NCBI GenBank assembly: GCA_014529385.2
Contig: CM043960.1
Span: 118,614,043 to 118,678,042 of the forward strand
Origin: Adiantum capillus-veneris
Lineage: Eukaryota; Streptophyta; Polypodiopsida; Polypodiales; Pteridaceae
Direction of reading: 5' to 3'
Length of the DNA: 64,000 nt
The notes under the pieces were generated by a model. The model saw only the letters and a list, made by a program, of their open reading frames with translations. It ran no database searches and was not told the DNA's origin. Below, piece after piece: positions 1 to 11,819 of the stretch. Every line of letters begins with the position of its first letter. Position 1 is the first letter of the stretch. Position numbers and translations under genes: made by a program.

Positions 1-1242
1 CAGGAGCGTGTTGCTATTGGTAGGATTTGGACCTTCATGGAATCTTTATCTCGACTCACTCTTCAAATCAAGCGCGACCATCGACACAAACAGGTGTTTC
101 TTGTCCATTAGCATTGCCCCTTATCTTTTTTGCATCTATGATTGTCAGCTTTAATTGTGATTGGTAGCCTAATATTCACCGCATTTGCTTAGTATCAAAC
201 ATTTAATTCAATGTAATTTTTTGTCATAATCACTTGTCTAGGTTTAAAAATCAAGCAGTCCGACAAACTAGTTTGACCAAGTTAGGTGTTAGAAATCTTC
301 TCTTAATACCATGGGGAATGCCTTCCTAATAATTAATGGTTACTTAGGTTCTTAATCCGATTTAGGCAGCATTGTGTGAAATGTACTAGGGCTTTCTAGT
401 GGGCTTGACCCTATTGACCTTTAGCTTAAGTATTATAAAGGGAGTTTACTAGTGTGATGAGCCTCGAGAGGTGTATCAGTGTTATATGACCCCCCAAAGT
501 TACAAAATTAAAATGTTGAAAATGAACAAACAAAAAATCAAATGCCACACTGTAAAATCTTAAGCTGGAAGAGAAATCTCAGCTTGATTTGGTACTTCAC
601 TCACATATATTGCCTATGGTACTAGAGCCCTAGAGGTTCCCAGTATGGGCGCTTTTACTTGAAAAGCAAAAAACCCAAGGCATACAAAATAAGCACATCA
701 AAATTGAATCACTGTGAAAAGACTTTGGGGGGTCAAAGAAAAAGTAATCAGTCAGGCGATGATTTCATGAGAAATTCCTTTTATGGTAGCTTAACTACAA
801 GGTCTTCTAGATATAGCCTCTAGTCAGCCCTCAAACACGAATACTTGGCTCTCGCGATTAAACAACTTAATTGACCACAGAAAATTAAGAATCTTACCCA
901 TGGTATTAATATTCGATCTCTAGTGCCTTTCGACCGTCAAATTAGCGACCCCAGACTTGTTTAATTTTTTACCTTTACATGTGTTTATGCGTTTGATTAC
1001 ATTGCAATTTAATGTTCATTGCTGACAAATTGTTTGAAATTCTTTTACCAATCAATTTGTCTACCTAAAACTGCATATGCTTTTTACTCACTTATGAGAA
1101 TGCAATTACTGTGCCAATGTTGTTTGATTTTGCAGTGACTGAAGAAGGCTAAGGACATTCATCTCAAATGCTCTTCCACCTCGACGAACGAGCTTCAACT
1201 CAATAGCTTCCGAGGACGGAATCTACATCAGGAAGGGGGGCA
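1..1242 (+). mobile_element. 3' internal part of a plus-strand LTR element, non-coding
   Basis: There is no recognisable gag or pol. The stretch ends in a purine-rich tract (about 1229-1242, aggaaggggggca) directly before an LTR that starts TGTTAACC, which is the normal place for a polypurine tract. Bases 1-93 are open in frame 1 and are followed by a good donor-like cag|gtgttt. An acceptor-like ttttgcag lies at about 1135, so a small intron is possible but unproven; the reading frame meets TGA directly after that acceptor. The rest is AT-rich and gives no further signal. Confidence 0.45.
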
Positions 1243-1836
1243 TGTTAACCCTCACGGCTCACGGACACCCCATCACCTACGACGGACGTGTATTATGTAT
1301 TTGGTAGAGTCAGGTACCGGGCTTGTCGGACCAATAGGAAAAGGGTAAGAGTGATCGCCGATGAGAGGCGCACTCTAATTGGGACATTCAAGGGATTAGT
1401 TGGCTAAGCATGGGCGCCCAAGCGTGAATGGGGTGAGCTCATATAAAAGCCAACTAAACCTAAAATTCACTCATTCTCTCATTTGTGCAATAGAAGAGTG
1501 CTCTTGCTCCATCTCCATCTCCATCTTCTTCTTCTTCACCTCCTTGTGTGTGTGTGTGTATGTGTGAGAGAGAGAGAGAGGGGGAGAGTGTGTGTGCGAT
1601 CGAGCATTACGAAGGCACGACGGCGGCGAAGCGGTTGAGCGCGGCACGACTGCAACTTCTTCTTCATCGCGGCGAGGAATCCACCACGAAGGCGAGCGTA
1701 GAGCGGTGAGTGACACACCCTTTGCTCTCTTGAGCTTGCTAGATTAGTCTTGTTGTGTGCTTGGAGCCATTTGTGGCTCGCACACGGTGTATCGGCAAGT
1801 CCCTTGCTTCGACGGTGCGGCAAGGAGCGCACAACA
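1243..1836 (+). repeat. 3' LTR (594 bp) of a plus-strand retrotransposon
   Basis: It starts TGTTAACC after a polypurine tract and ends ACAACA, giving TGTT...AACA termini. A TATA box (tataaaa, 1442-1448) lies about 200 bp in, followed by a CT- and GT-rich leader. The right boundary is placed where the RNase H reading of the neighbouring minus-strand gypsy element stops abruptly, so this element appears to have inserted into that gene. The rest of the RNase H and the integrase would then lie beyond the left edge of the window. Confidence 0.6.
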
Positions 1837-2873
1837 AGCGTCACATTGGACCTCAAATGGCTTTGAGAGATCCGACAGTGTAAGCACAAGTTGAGAAACA
1901 AGATTTTCTTTAAGCTTTTCGAAAGCATTGTTCTCCTTGGCAGACCATGTATACCTAACATTTTTCTTTGTTAGGTCATGTAATGGTCCCGCTATTTGTG
2001 AGAAATTTTCTATGAAGCATCTATAGTATGCACACATACCTATAAAGCTTCATAGTTCATGTAGATTCCTTTGATTAGGCCATCCTTTTATTACCTCTAG
2101 CTTTGATGGATCCATTTGGATGGCATCTTGAGAGATAATGTAACCTAAATACTGAATCTCTTGTAAGAAAAACTCACTTTTCTTTCGATTAATATAAAGT
2201 TTATTCTCTTGTAAAACTTGAAATATTACCTGGAGGTGTTGCTTGTGTGTCTAGTGAATTAGAGTAGATGATTATATCACCAAAGAACACTCCAGTAAAG
2301 GTTCGATGAGGCCTGGATAGCTTCTCCATCAAGCGATTAAATGTGGCTGGTGCATTGGTCAAGCCAAAAGGCAACACAATGTATTTGTAAAGACCAAACG
2401 TAGTGTGAAATGCGGTCTTTACAATGTCTTGATCAATTATCCTTATTTGATGATAGCCACTTTTAGGTCATTCCTAATGGAGTAGGTCGACCCTTGTAGC
2501 TTATCAAATAGGTCTTCTACCCATGGAATGGGAAACCTATTTTTGATAGTGATCCTATTTTAGTGCTCTATAGTCAACACACATACGATATGTGTCGTCT
2601 TTCTTTTGCACTAATAACACGGGTGAACAAAATGGAGATGAGCTAGGCCTAATCATGCCCTTCTCAACTAACTCATGCACATGCCGCATAATCTCCTCTT
2701 GTTGAGCTTGAGAAACTCTATAAGGAGGTTTATTAGGCGGTGAACTTCCTGGAAGAAGTTCAATTGCATGGTCATCATTGCCTCATTTAGGAGGTAGGTC
2801 ACAAGGGATTTCATCAATAAAAACATCTTGAAATCCCTTGAGAAAATTGGATACTCTGATTCCTTGTGATTGT
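1837..2873 (-). pseudogene. gypsy reverse transcriptase / RNase H, frameshifted and truncated
   Basis: The minus strand carries a recognisable gypsy RT in broken frames. Near 2270 the catalytic box reads FFGDIIIYS instead of the usual F(V/L)DDIL. At 1890-2037 the RT-RNase H connection reads CAYYRCFIENFSQIAGPLH, followed by the RNase H start SKPFEVQCDAC (about 1830-1870). The reading then runs into unrelated LTR sequence. A missing catalytic aspartate, frameshifts and the cut end make this dead. Confidence 0.8.
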
Positions 2874-4965
2874 TTATATTTCTTTTGCTAAAGCATTAGG
2901 TTCATTTTGAGAATCTTTAACAAAAATCATGTACACGGAAATAGAGCTCTTTATTGACTTATTGAAAGCTTGCATATGTACAATGGGTATGGTGTTACCC
3001 AACTCTTTGGCATCTATGTACGTATCTTTTTCCCTGAACCTAAAGTAGATTTTCCTTTCAGGGAATTTAACATCCGTAGCCATGTGATCAAACCATGGTG
3101 CCCCTAGGATTACATCCTCGTGCTTGAGAGGAGAGATAAAGAAGTCCTCTTTGTCCACATAGATTTGGACATGGAGCCTCAATTTCCCCATTAAGGGAGT
3201 GACTGAAGCTTCTTGCCCCTTGAAAGCACCATCGGTGGGTAGGACATATCCCAGCTCATAGGCTTGGATGCCTAGCTTGGTGGCCAACCCTGTGGATATG
3301 AAATTGTGAGTAGAACCAGGGTCAAAGGGAATAAAAGCATCATGTTCTCTTACCTTTCCCCTAGCATGGCATAGAGGAGATCCTTTGTAGTGAGCTTCCT
3401 CTTCTTGGATTTCGACCAAGGTAGCTCTAAGAGGCTCATTTTGTGTATTCTTGTGGGGACAAGCACGATAGGCATGCCCTTGTTCCCCGCACTTGAAACA
3501 ACGGTTATCTTTACGATAATGCTCAAGCTCTTTAGGAGAGAGTTTATTTTTGCCTTTATAAACTCCCTTCTCCTTAGTTTTGTTGTTGTTGGCGTTGCCT
3601 TTGGACAGTGTCCTTCCCCTTAGTCTCGTTGCTACGGTCCTTGTTCTCTGTGGGCTTAAGATTTCTCTTATCCCCTTGTTGGAAATTAATTCGTGAAGCC
3701 ACCGTGATATGGTGTATGACCACAGATATGGTGCGTGGCCTTTGGGAGTTGACATACTCCACCATATCTTCAGTTAGACCCGCACAAAATTGTTGCTTTT
3801 GCTCTCCAAAGTCCATCTTTTTGAAGACAATGGCTTTGAGATGTAGGTCCCAAAACTTGTCTACATATTTGTGGATAGATTCGTAGGGAGAGAGCTTTAA
3901 GCTTCGCCATTTGGTGAGTACTTTGTCTTTGGCATTGGTGGACAAAAATTGCTTCATGATGGAAGCTCTTAAAGCTTTCCATGTTCGTGGAACTTCACCG
4001 TTTGCCCGTAGGCTAGACCACCATTGTCTGGCGGACATTTGAAAATGCATAGCTACATGGTGTAGCTTAGAGGACTTCGTGAAGCCCCCATCTTCAAACG
4101 GCGCATCAAATTGTTGAATGAAGGCCAAGACTTTGTTCGTAGCACCAAAGGTGCCATCGTAGGTAAGGAAAGAGATGTTCTTTCCTTCCTCTTTGAACTT
4201 CTTGAGCTTGGACGACCTTTTCCACGTGGCATAGGATTTCCTATGGCCTCTTCTTTTTGGTGGTGCGAAAGTTGCACCATCACTTTCTTCAAAGGAGGAA
4301 GAATTTGAGGAGGATGGAGAAGAGGTGACCTCTTTCTTGCCTTTTTCTTCCCTTGTTCCTCCTTGTCAGCACCATCACTTTCTTCATAAGAGGAAGAGGA
4401 TGAAGAAGATGGAGAAGAGGGTGACCTCTTTCTCGCCTTTTTCTTCTCTTGTTTTTGTCCACCCTCTTTGAATTATGGTGTGGAGAAGTGTGCGATGGTC
4501 TTCTCCGTTTAGGGGGGGTTGGAGAGCGTTTTGCTCGCCGTCTTCGTGGAGCCATCTCCGTCGAGGTGGCACGAGACTCACTTCTTTCTCGTTCCTTCGG
4601 TGGGGGCTCTACCATTGAAAGTTGAGTTCTCCTTTGGGAAGGAGATGCATCGTCAAGTAGTAGATTCTTGAGCCATTTGTACGGATCCTCTTCTTCTTCC
4701 CTTATTGGAGAGAGGCCTCTTTTGGAAGTCTCACAAGGAGGCTTCCTAGGTACTCTCTCTTCTTGGTGGGGAGTTTGGAGAATCCCATGAGCACGTAGCT
4801 ACCGTTGCACTTCACTTTGGAGGGATGGATTGCCCATGGCTTGCTAAAGCCTAGAAACAAGGTAGTTAACAAGCATGGGGGCATCATTAGTAGCCTGCTC
4901 ATTAGCAAAATCAAAGCTATCAACATTAATTTCACTCTCTTTACTATTGTCAGCCATTCTAACAA
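2874..4965 (-). pseudogene. gypsy gag and aspartic protease, frameshifted
   Basis: Minus-strand frames at 3574-4128 give a gag capsid region (FIQQFDAPFEDGGFTKSSKL, then RQWWSSLRANG). The frame at 2874-3755 gives a CCHC zinc knuckle, CFKCGEQGHAYRAC, and a protease FDPGSTHNFIS in which the usual D-S-G is D-P-G. Basic and acidic low-complexity N-terminal pieces lie at 4289-4965. Frame changes near 3600, 4100 and 4290 break the polyprotein. In an active element the gag would package element RNA in virus-like particles and the protease would process it. Confidence 0.8.
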
Positions 4966-5359
4966 CTTTTAGGTGTAAAATTTTTTTTGCGTACTTTGGC
5001 ACTTCAAGCCCTAGTTGCTACTCCTCTTAATCCCTTTAGAAAAGCACTCAAGCTCCTGTACCCGTGGCTCCAATATCATTAATTGCAAGGAATAGAAGAG
5101 AGGGTCTTTCAACACCAAAACAATACTGGCTCATGTCAAGCTTCTAATAGCTCAATAGTGGTTAAGCCGTAGGCAAGCCCTATAGGACTCCACTATTAAG
5201 ACCATAGATCTCAACGATGATGCCCCGTTATTTGCACGAAGCAGGCACACTGCAAGGCTGAAAATTCCCTATTCTACTTACTCAATTGCAATTAATAATA
5301 CCAACCATTTATAGTTAGCTTGAGGACCTCCCTTCAGCAAGAAAAGAGAAACCTTGTAC

Positions 5360-5369
5360 TCTGATACCA
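5360..5369 (-). other. Primer-binding site (initiator Met tRNA type)
   Basis: Plus-strand tctgatacca abuts the LTR start at 5371. On the minus strand this is TGGTATCAGA, the standard complement of the initiator methionine tRNA 3' end. It fixes the LTR boundary and the minus orientation. Confidence 0.85.
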
Positions 5370-5370
5370 A

Positions 5371-5894
5371 TGTAACATTTAATATGGTCTAATAACTTGT
5401 GTGTAGTGAAAAATAGCATAGACATAGTGAGCATTTCATTAGAATAGATTCCTAATGAGCATAGCAAGAGTGCTTGGATGGAGAGAGCAACAAAAAGCAT
5501 AACACCTAGTTAGATAGGCATGAACAATACTTCAAAAAGAGAGAGAAATTAAGCTATTGACAACAGTTGAGGACCGGATTTACATGGAGCCGGTCCCCCC
5601 TCTAAAAGGATTTGTATTATAGGTTTCCCCCATCAAGGAAGACACCTTCACGATACAATACTTTGTGTTACTTCAATAACTTGCTGGTGCAATGAAGATG
5701 GAAGCTTCAAACACCAAGCTCACACTTATAAAACACAACATCAATTCCTTCACGGTCTTAGACCCAAGACCTCAGACACCTTCGAAGATGGTGAGAGCTA
5801 GAGGGGGGTATGAGAGTAGATCGAGAGGAAGAAGGCGTATTCTTACGAGAAAGAAGTATATCTCCTCACGTAATCACTCATACTAGCTTATCTT
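5371..5894 (-). repeat. 5' LTR of the gypsy element, first part (split by copia)
   Basis: It begins TGTAACATTT next to the PBS. The same sequence reappears with few differences at 63768-64000. The LTR is cut at 5894 by the copia element and appears to resume at 11044. The full LTR would be about 1.24 kb. Confidence 0.75.
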
Positions 5895-6121
5895 TGTTGG
5901 AATTAGGGTTGCAGAGAAACGCACACAGCTTGGAGAAGACGAAGGAAGCTCAAGGCACACAATAGAGAGTGTGTTACTTAGTGTGTAATGGAAATATAGA
6001 TAGCCCTAGAGTGATGGGCGTATATACAATGCTCGGGGGAAAAGACCTCCTAAAGAGGGAAAAAATGCCCCGACAATCCTAGTGTGTTCACACACATCAC
6101 TACCACATGTATATGGTAACA
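5895..6121 (-). repeat. copia 3' LTR
   Basis: It is nearly identical to 10820-11043, with the same TGTTGGAATTAGGG start and ATATGGTAACA end. On the minus strand it is preceded by a polypurine tract (plus-strand aatcccccctgg, 6122-6133), so this is the 3' LTR. Confidence 0.9.
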
Positions 6122-6196
6122 AATCCCCCCTGGAGTGATGCGGTGAACGAGAGATGCCACATGAGTAAAGGGAAGTGCCATGCCCTGAGGACATGA

Positions 6197-7197
6197 TCAA
6201 TCCACAAAGGGGAGTATGCCCAAAGCTTTGCGGAAAGCTTCAAGCTTCTCACGAGACAATGCCTTTGTGAAAAGATCTGCAAAATTGTCTTGTGTTGGCA
6301 CATAAGCCAAGTTGATCTCTCCTGTTGAGAGCCTCTCCCTGACATAGTGGTAATGCACCTCAATGTGCTTTGTGCGAACATGAAAAACTGGGTTCCTCGC
6401 AACTGCCAATGAGCTCTGACTATCAGTGTAGATAGCGTTGGTAGTGTCCTGTCCAACACCCAAATCAGCCATAAGGCGCCTGAGCCATACACACTCAACC
6501 GTAGTTGTGAAGACTGCCCTGTACTCAGCCTCACAACTCGAAGTGGCCACAGTAGGTTGCTTCTTGCTCAACCATGATATACATGAACTGCCAATCATGA
6601 AACAAAAACCACTTGTGGACACTCGCGTGTCAAAACAACCAGCCCAATCTGAGTTCGAAAAAGCATGTAAGTCTGGTGGCAACGATCCCCCCTTGGGATA
6701 AAACAAGCCAAGATGTAAAGTGCCACTAAGGTAGCGGAAAATCCTCTTGACAGCCTGCCAATGCTTAGACCCTGGGCTATGCATAAATCTGCTGACCTAT
6801 GAGACTGCAAATTGAATATCTGGCCTCGTGCTGCATACATAAATGGGGCAGCCAACAACAATTTGGTAAAGAGTGACATCAGCAGGATCGCCAGCATCAT
6901 GTAGACTCAACTTCAAACCTGTTTCATGGGAGTGGCAATAGGTTTGTAATCCTCAAGTCCAAACTTACATAGCAATGTCTCTATGTAACTTTTCTGACAC
7001 AAGGCAATACCACCATCACACTGCTTAAACTGTATACCCAAGTAATGATGCAACAGCCCCAAATATTTCATCTTGAAAGTAGCATTCAAATCAGCCTTAA
7101 ATTCAGCAATATGTCTCTCATTTGGTCCAGTGATCAACAAATCATCGACATAAAGAACCACAATGAGAAGTACATCACCCTCACGCTTTACATACAT
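6197..7197 (-). pseudogene. copia RT C-terminus and RNase H
   Basis: The frame at 6913-7197 carries the RT catalytic box YVDDLLITG. The frame at 6197-6784 carries a copia RNase H: SNSDWAGCFDTRVSTSGFC, SSCEAEYRA with the acidic residue, and the end HVRTKHIEVHYHYVRE followed by DLFTKALS. A frameshift between 6784 and 6913 separates them. Stop and 3' LTR follow within about 75 bp, as expected for the polyprotein end. Confidence 0.88.
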
Positions 7198-8512
7198 GTG
7201 ATTTCTGTTGGACTGTTACGAAAACCTTGTTTAACCAAATGAGTGTCAGCTTTCTCATACCAAGCACGAGGAGATTGCTTCAACCCATACAAAGCCTTCT
7301 TACATCTGTACACTTTGTCCTCTTGTCCTTTTATGAAAAAATCGCGAAGCTGCGTTACATAAATTCCTCAAATATGTCACCATTCAAGAAAGCAGTAACA
7401 ATGTCTGATTGATGTACATCCCAACCAAAATGAGCTGCCAATGCACATAGAAAACCCACAGTAGTCATACGACAAGTGGGAGCAAAAGTCTTTTCATAAT
7501 CTATGCCTTTTTGCTGTGCATAACCCTTTGCATTAAGTTGAGCCTTATGGCGATCGATCTCACCATCTGGCTTGCGTTTCAGCTTGTAAACCCACTTCGT
7601 ACCAATGGCCTTTTTGCCAGGAGGCAAATCACATAAAGTCCATGTGTCATTTTCTATAAGTGCATCATATTCTGATTGCATGGCAACCATCCAATTTTCT
7701 GAATTGTGTGCTTCATCAAAAGACAGAGGCTCCTCAACATCATGTAAGCTAGACAGAGCCAAATCATAACAATCTGATGCATAAGATGCATGGCGAGAGC
7801 CTAAACGAGTACGACTAGACAGAGGTGCATTCAATTTACTGTCACGCAAAGTGTGCACCAGCCATTTTGGATACCTCTAGCCTGCTCATTTTCAGCCCTT
7901 TCGTCATCAAGTACATCATGTACATCTGCATCAATAATAGGACGATCTGTAACATTTTCAGAAACCCCCATAGGCTGTACATTTGCCTCATTGGAACTTA
8001 CATTCGTATTTCCACCACTAAAAAGAGGCAACAAAGTGTCATAAATGTCCTGTGAGCTTACATTACTGTCTTTAGTACATGACAACAGGGGCTGAACAGA
8101 ATCTTCCACAAACACTACAACCCGTGAAACCAGAATACGCTTTGTTTGTGGATGATATAACCTGTAACCTTTGCTTTCAGCACTATAACCAACAAAAATG
8201 CATTTGACAGCCTTATCATCCAATTTTATGCGCTATGTTTGTAGCACCAAAGCATATTCCAAACAACCAAAAACACGCATGTGCTCAATAGAAGGCTTTC
8301 TATCATGCCATGCTTCATATGGAGTAATAGACTGCAAAGCTTTCGTAGGACACCTGTTCAATACATAAGTGGCACACATGATGGCCTCAAGCCAAAAAGA
8401 ATGCGGCAAAGCTTGACTTTTGACCATACATCGTGCCATTTCCGTCAGTGACCTGTTTTTCCTCTTAGCAACACCATTTTGCTGGGTGTATAAGGCACTG
8501 TATATTGGTGTT
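7198..8512 (-). pseudogene. copia integrase C-terminus and RT N-terminus, frameshifted
   Basis: 8233-8439 reads as the integrase region just after the catalytic core (FWLEAIMCATYVLNRCPTKA). 7831-8223 continues it with DDKAVKCIFVGYSAESKGYR. 7355-7858 begins RT: NWMVAMQSEYDALIENDTW and KWVYKLKRKPDGEIDR, ending near DIVTAFLNGDIFEEFM. These lie in at least two frames, so the reading is broken at about 8450, 8225, 7840 and 7300. Confidence 0.85.
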
Positions 8513-9865
8513 TTATCCCACGACTAGCCAGAAATGCATTAAATTCATGAGACATATACTCCCCCCTCGATCGGAATGGAGGGTGCCCATAGTACATTTC
8601 CAGACATTTTCAACCATAGCCAGAAATTGTTTGAAGCACATAAAAACTTCGGACTTCGCTTTAAGCGAAAATACCCATGCATGCCTGGAGTAATCATCAA
8701 TGAAAGTCACGAAGTAAAGGTAATTGCCCAAGGACGGAGTTTTCATGGGCCCACAAACATCACTATGCACAAGTTGCAACTTGCATGTGGCCCGAACTGA
8801 ACCATCCTTTGGAAACTTAGAACGCTGCATCTTACCCAAAATGCAGCCTTCACAAACACGTTTGACAGGTGCTTCAAGAGGCGGCAAAGAAGCAACCATA
8901 TCAGATTTCTGCAAACGCAGCACACTAGCAAAATTCAAATGACCAAAACGTGCAATAGCCCTTGAATCTACAACAGCATTTGCAAAATTTTTTCCACACT
9001 TGTCATACAAAGTGAGCTTATACAGCCCACGGCACAAAAGGCCAGATGCAACAATTTCATCACCAAAACTGCGATCATGAACTGTACATCTGTCATCCAC
9101 AAATTTGACTACAAGTCCAAGTCTAGCAAGTGCGGATACAGACAAGAGATTCTTCTTGATCCCAGGTACATAAAGTGCATCAACAAGTGTGAAGGAACTT
9201 CCATTTGCAGCAGTAAGCACAATCTTTCCAACTCCCTGAACTAGATAAGAGGCATTGTTGGCACAAGTGACTGAATTCCCATGAGGGACATACTCAAGAG
9301 AGGTGAACAATTCACGATGTGAGGTAATGTGCTTTGTAGAACCACTGTCGAAATACCACACATGTGAATCTGTAGCAACTGACAAGCATGCATCATGGAC
9401 AGCAGGATTGTAAGTGCACTCTGCACTAAAAGCCCATTCTGCATCAACATCAGCATTACAGTCTCCTTTTACAAAAGACTCAATAATGGCTGCATTTGTA
9501 GTGGAACCAGCATTTGCAATGGAACCACCCTCTTTCTTCTTAGCCTCTTTGGCCTTCAACTTAGGACACGACTTGATTAAGTGATCATTAGCTTTACAGT
9601 AATGGCAACGCATTTTCTTTTTGCCCTTATCACCAGAATTGCCAGACGAAGTGTTGCCAGCAGAAGCACTAGGAACAGAAGTTTTGCCACTCGTAGCAGA
9701 ACCATAAGAAGTGGCTGCATTGCTGTTACCACCCTTTCTTTGAGAAGCAATAAAAGCCTGTTCAACTACACGTTGTCTAGTCCTGTTTTTTCTGGAAAGT
9801 GACTCTTGCAACAACAATGTGCATAATGCATCAAACTTGACAACTTCTGGATTTCCTTGCGTCAT
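8513..9865 (-). pseudogene. copia gag zinc knuckle, protease and integrase core
   Basis: This is a single 450-aa open stretch. It holds a CCHC knuckle (CHYCKANDHLIKSCP, about residue 85), a protease active site WYFDSGSTKHITS (about 170), the GAG-pre-integrase region, and the integrase core start (HSDVCGPMKTPSLGNYLYFV, then DDYSRHAWVF). It follows the gag stretch in the same frame after one stop. It ends by stop or frameshift inside the integrase core, so later integrase residues are in another frame. Confidence 0.88.
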
Positions 9866-9871
9866 AAGTCT

Positions 9872-10454
9872 TCAAGTACTAGCAAAAGTCTGGTAAGAAT
9901 CTGGTAAGGCATCAAGAACAGTATGCACAAGGGAACTGTCTGAAATGACTTCACCTACAAAAATAAGTCGCTCATTGATATCCTTGACACCAGCAAGGAA
10001 AGTGTTCATATCATCTTCCTCATGCATAATCTTTGACTCCAACTCTTTAAGCAGCAAAGCAATTTTAGCCTCATTGCGGCTTGCATAAAGACCTGCTAGA
10101 ATATCCCAAGCCTGTTTTGCAAATTTTGCTGAACGAATGTGAGGAACAATGGCGCGCTTCACAGACAACGCAATCAATGCATGAGCTTGTGCATCCTTTA
10201 CATCCCAACGAGATTGTTCTGCCGTAGGCAAAACAACTCTAATAGCAGCAGTCCTTGCAGCAAGACCTGCAATATCCTCAACATCGCCTGCATCCTCAGA
10301 ACCAGGACGTACATCCATGCCCTGCACAATGTTCCAGACGCCCTTTGACACAAGAACTTGTTGCATCATATAAGCCCACATAGGGTAGTTGTCCCCATCC
10401 AACCTGTACTCAACAGCAAACATCTTGAACACATCTGTGTTGTTGTCAGCCATG
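9872..10454 (-). pseudogene. copia gag (UBN2-type), N-terminal part
   Basis: The methionine at 10454 starts a protein with a typical copia gag opening (EYRLDGDNYPMWAYMMQQVL). The LDGDNYPMW motif and the later MHEEDDMNTFLAGVKDIN region mark the gag_pre/UBN2 family. An in-frame TGA at 9872-9874 separates it from the rest of the polyprotein. That single stop could be a recent mutation. The upstream 360 bp to the PBS is leader. Confidence 0.85.
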
Positions 10455-10809
10455 GTAAGTGTTGCACCTGATGTGAAAACTGCCCGAAAATAGGAGAAAT
10501 GGAGCGAGAACAACACGTGCTATATAGCACAAAGCGTAGAAGACTAAAAGGCACCTATTATGCAGAAAACGGCACTGACAAAAATTCGACATAAAATGAC
10601 GAAATTGCATGTGCAGACATGCCTATAGTGGAAACGGAGGCCGAAATGAGCCCGAATCAGAAATCTGAGCAGACTAAGCTCTACGAGCTTGCCCGAAATT
10701 TTTGTCGACCTGCGAACGCTTGCCAAAGCTCACTGAAATCGGAAAAAGTGAGCAGGCGTGTGCTGGAGCAGCTGGCGACTAAGCTCGGGAGCTAGGGCGC
10801 AACCCTCTT

Positions 10810-10817
10810 TGATACCA
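10810..10817 (-). other. copia primer-binding site
   Basis: Plus-strand tgatacca (minus TGGTATCA) lies 2 bp from the LTR start at 10820. This is the initiator Met tRNA complement normally used by copia elements. Confidence 0.8.
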
Positions 10818-10819
10818 AT

Positions 10820-11043
10820 TGTTGGAATTAGGGTTGCAGAGAAACGCACACAGCTTGGAGAAGACGAAGGAAGCTCAAGGCACACAATAGAGTGTGTTAC
10901 TTAGTGTGCAATGGAAAGATAGATAGCCCTAGAGTGATGGGCGTATATACAATCTCGGGGGAAAAAACCTCCTAAAGAGGGAAAAAATGCCGCGGCGGTC
11001 CTAGTGTGTTCACACACATCACTACCACATGTATATGGTAACA
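10820..11043 (-). repeat. copia 5' LTR
   Basis: This 224-bp copy matches 5895-6121 almost throughout, with small indels (gagagtgtg versus gagtgtg) and a few substitutions. It lies next to the PBS, so it is the 5' LTR of the minus-strand element. Confidence 0.9.
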
Positions 11044-11762
11044 GTCTTAGCTTAGTAATTAGCATGGTAGAGGAGATGAGCATGGATTGGAGCTTGACTC
11101 TTGGCTGGATTTGCATCACAAAGCCAAGAGTTGTTGGTGTAGGCCTCTCTTCTCACAAGCTTGGAGTAGATGATGAGCTTTCCATTAAAGCTTGAGAAGG
11201 AGAGAGAATCTTCTTTACTCCACACATGAGATTGTGGAAGTGTGTGTGTGATAATGCCTTGCCAAAATCAGCCCCCCCTCTCTCTTGGTCGACCCCTCTT
11301 GATTTTTACTCATGCTGTCATCCCATTGGACCCTGCAAAGCTTAGGCAATGATAAGTAAGAAGCATAAGTGATAGCCTTCTGACATGTCTCTTCCTTTTC
11401 CCTTTTGTGAGAGCTTTAGGTAATTAAATAATGCAATTAAACTCTCATTGGACCCCTTAGTCTTCTGGCCATTAGGAATCAGGCAAGCCATTGGGCTGCT
11501 GAATGCTCATTGGACCCCTTAGGAGACTGTCCAATAGTCTTCTAGAGAGCTTAATTTCTATTGGTTCTTTTATAAAGTGTTTTTTCATAAATTAAACTAG
11601 ATATACTCTAGCCTAATTCTCATTGATCCACCTCTAAGGCCATCCAATAGGATTTGAATGCACCTTGGGGGCAACTGGGCTAGGGAGCTGATATGTGTCC
11701 CCTATTCCCTTTGTGTAAGGGGAGCTTGCTAGAGTGTGTGTGTTTCTCTGTCATCCCCTACA
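11044..11762 (-). repeat. Second part of the gypsy LTR interrupted by copia (probable)
   Basis: It directly follows the copia element and the near-duplicated 5-mer. On the minus strand a TATA-like CTTTATAAAAG (plus about 11564-11574) fits an LTR promoter. The end is placed at ...CCCTACA (11762), to pair with TGTA at 5371. Copia polyadenylation and host sequence give no competing explanation. The right boundary is uncertain because no second copy covers it. Confidence 0.5.
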
Positions 11763-11791
11763 AAAAAGGCTCGCCCCCTCCTATCTAGGGA

Positions 11792-11819
11792 TATGTGAAG
11801 ACTTTACGGTCTTCACATA
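11792..11819. other. Perfect 11-bp hairpin with 6-nt loop
   Basis: tatgtgaagac, loop tttacg, then gtcttcacata: all 11 pairs match. It lies about 30 bp outside the proposed gypsy LTR end. It could be a MITE remnant, a cruciform, or part of the LTR if the boundary is set too short. Confidence 0.6.

Larger units (their letters stand above)
1837..5370 (-). mobile_element. Truncated Ty3/gypsy element, internal region (gag-PR-RT-RNase H)
   Basis: Read on the minus strand the order is PBS, gag, zinc knuckle, protease, reverse transcriptase and the start of RNase H, as in Ty3/gypsy. The RNase H start is cut at about 1837 by the plus-strand LTR. Its 5' LTR begins at 5371 and is itself split by a copia element. 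Several frameshifts make it non-functional. Reading frames are kept longest in gag and protease. Confidence 0.85.
5895..11043 (-). mobile_element. Ty1/copia retrotransposon, full length but degenerate
   Basis: Both LTRs are present (5895-6121 and 10820-11043, about 225 bp, TGTTGG...TAACA). The PBS is at 10810-10817 and the polypurine tract lies beside the left LTR. The minus-strand order is gag, protease, integrase, RT, RNase H, which is the copia order. Flanking 5-mers are atctt (left) and gtctt (right), a target-site duplication with one mismatch. It sits inside the LTR of the neighbouring gypsy element. The coding region has one in-frame stop and several frameshifts, so it is not autonomous now. 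Confidence 0.9.

Noticed and set aside
5360..5369. tRNA-like sequences beside LTRs (also 10810, 31116, 43658, 46524)
   Set aside because: They are primer-binding sites of 8-15 bases. No cloverleaf surrounds them.
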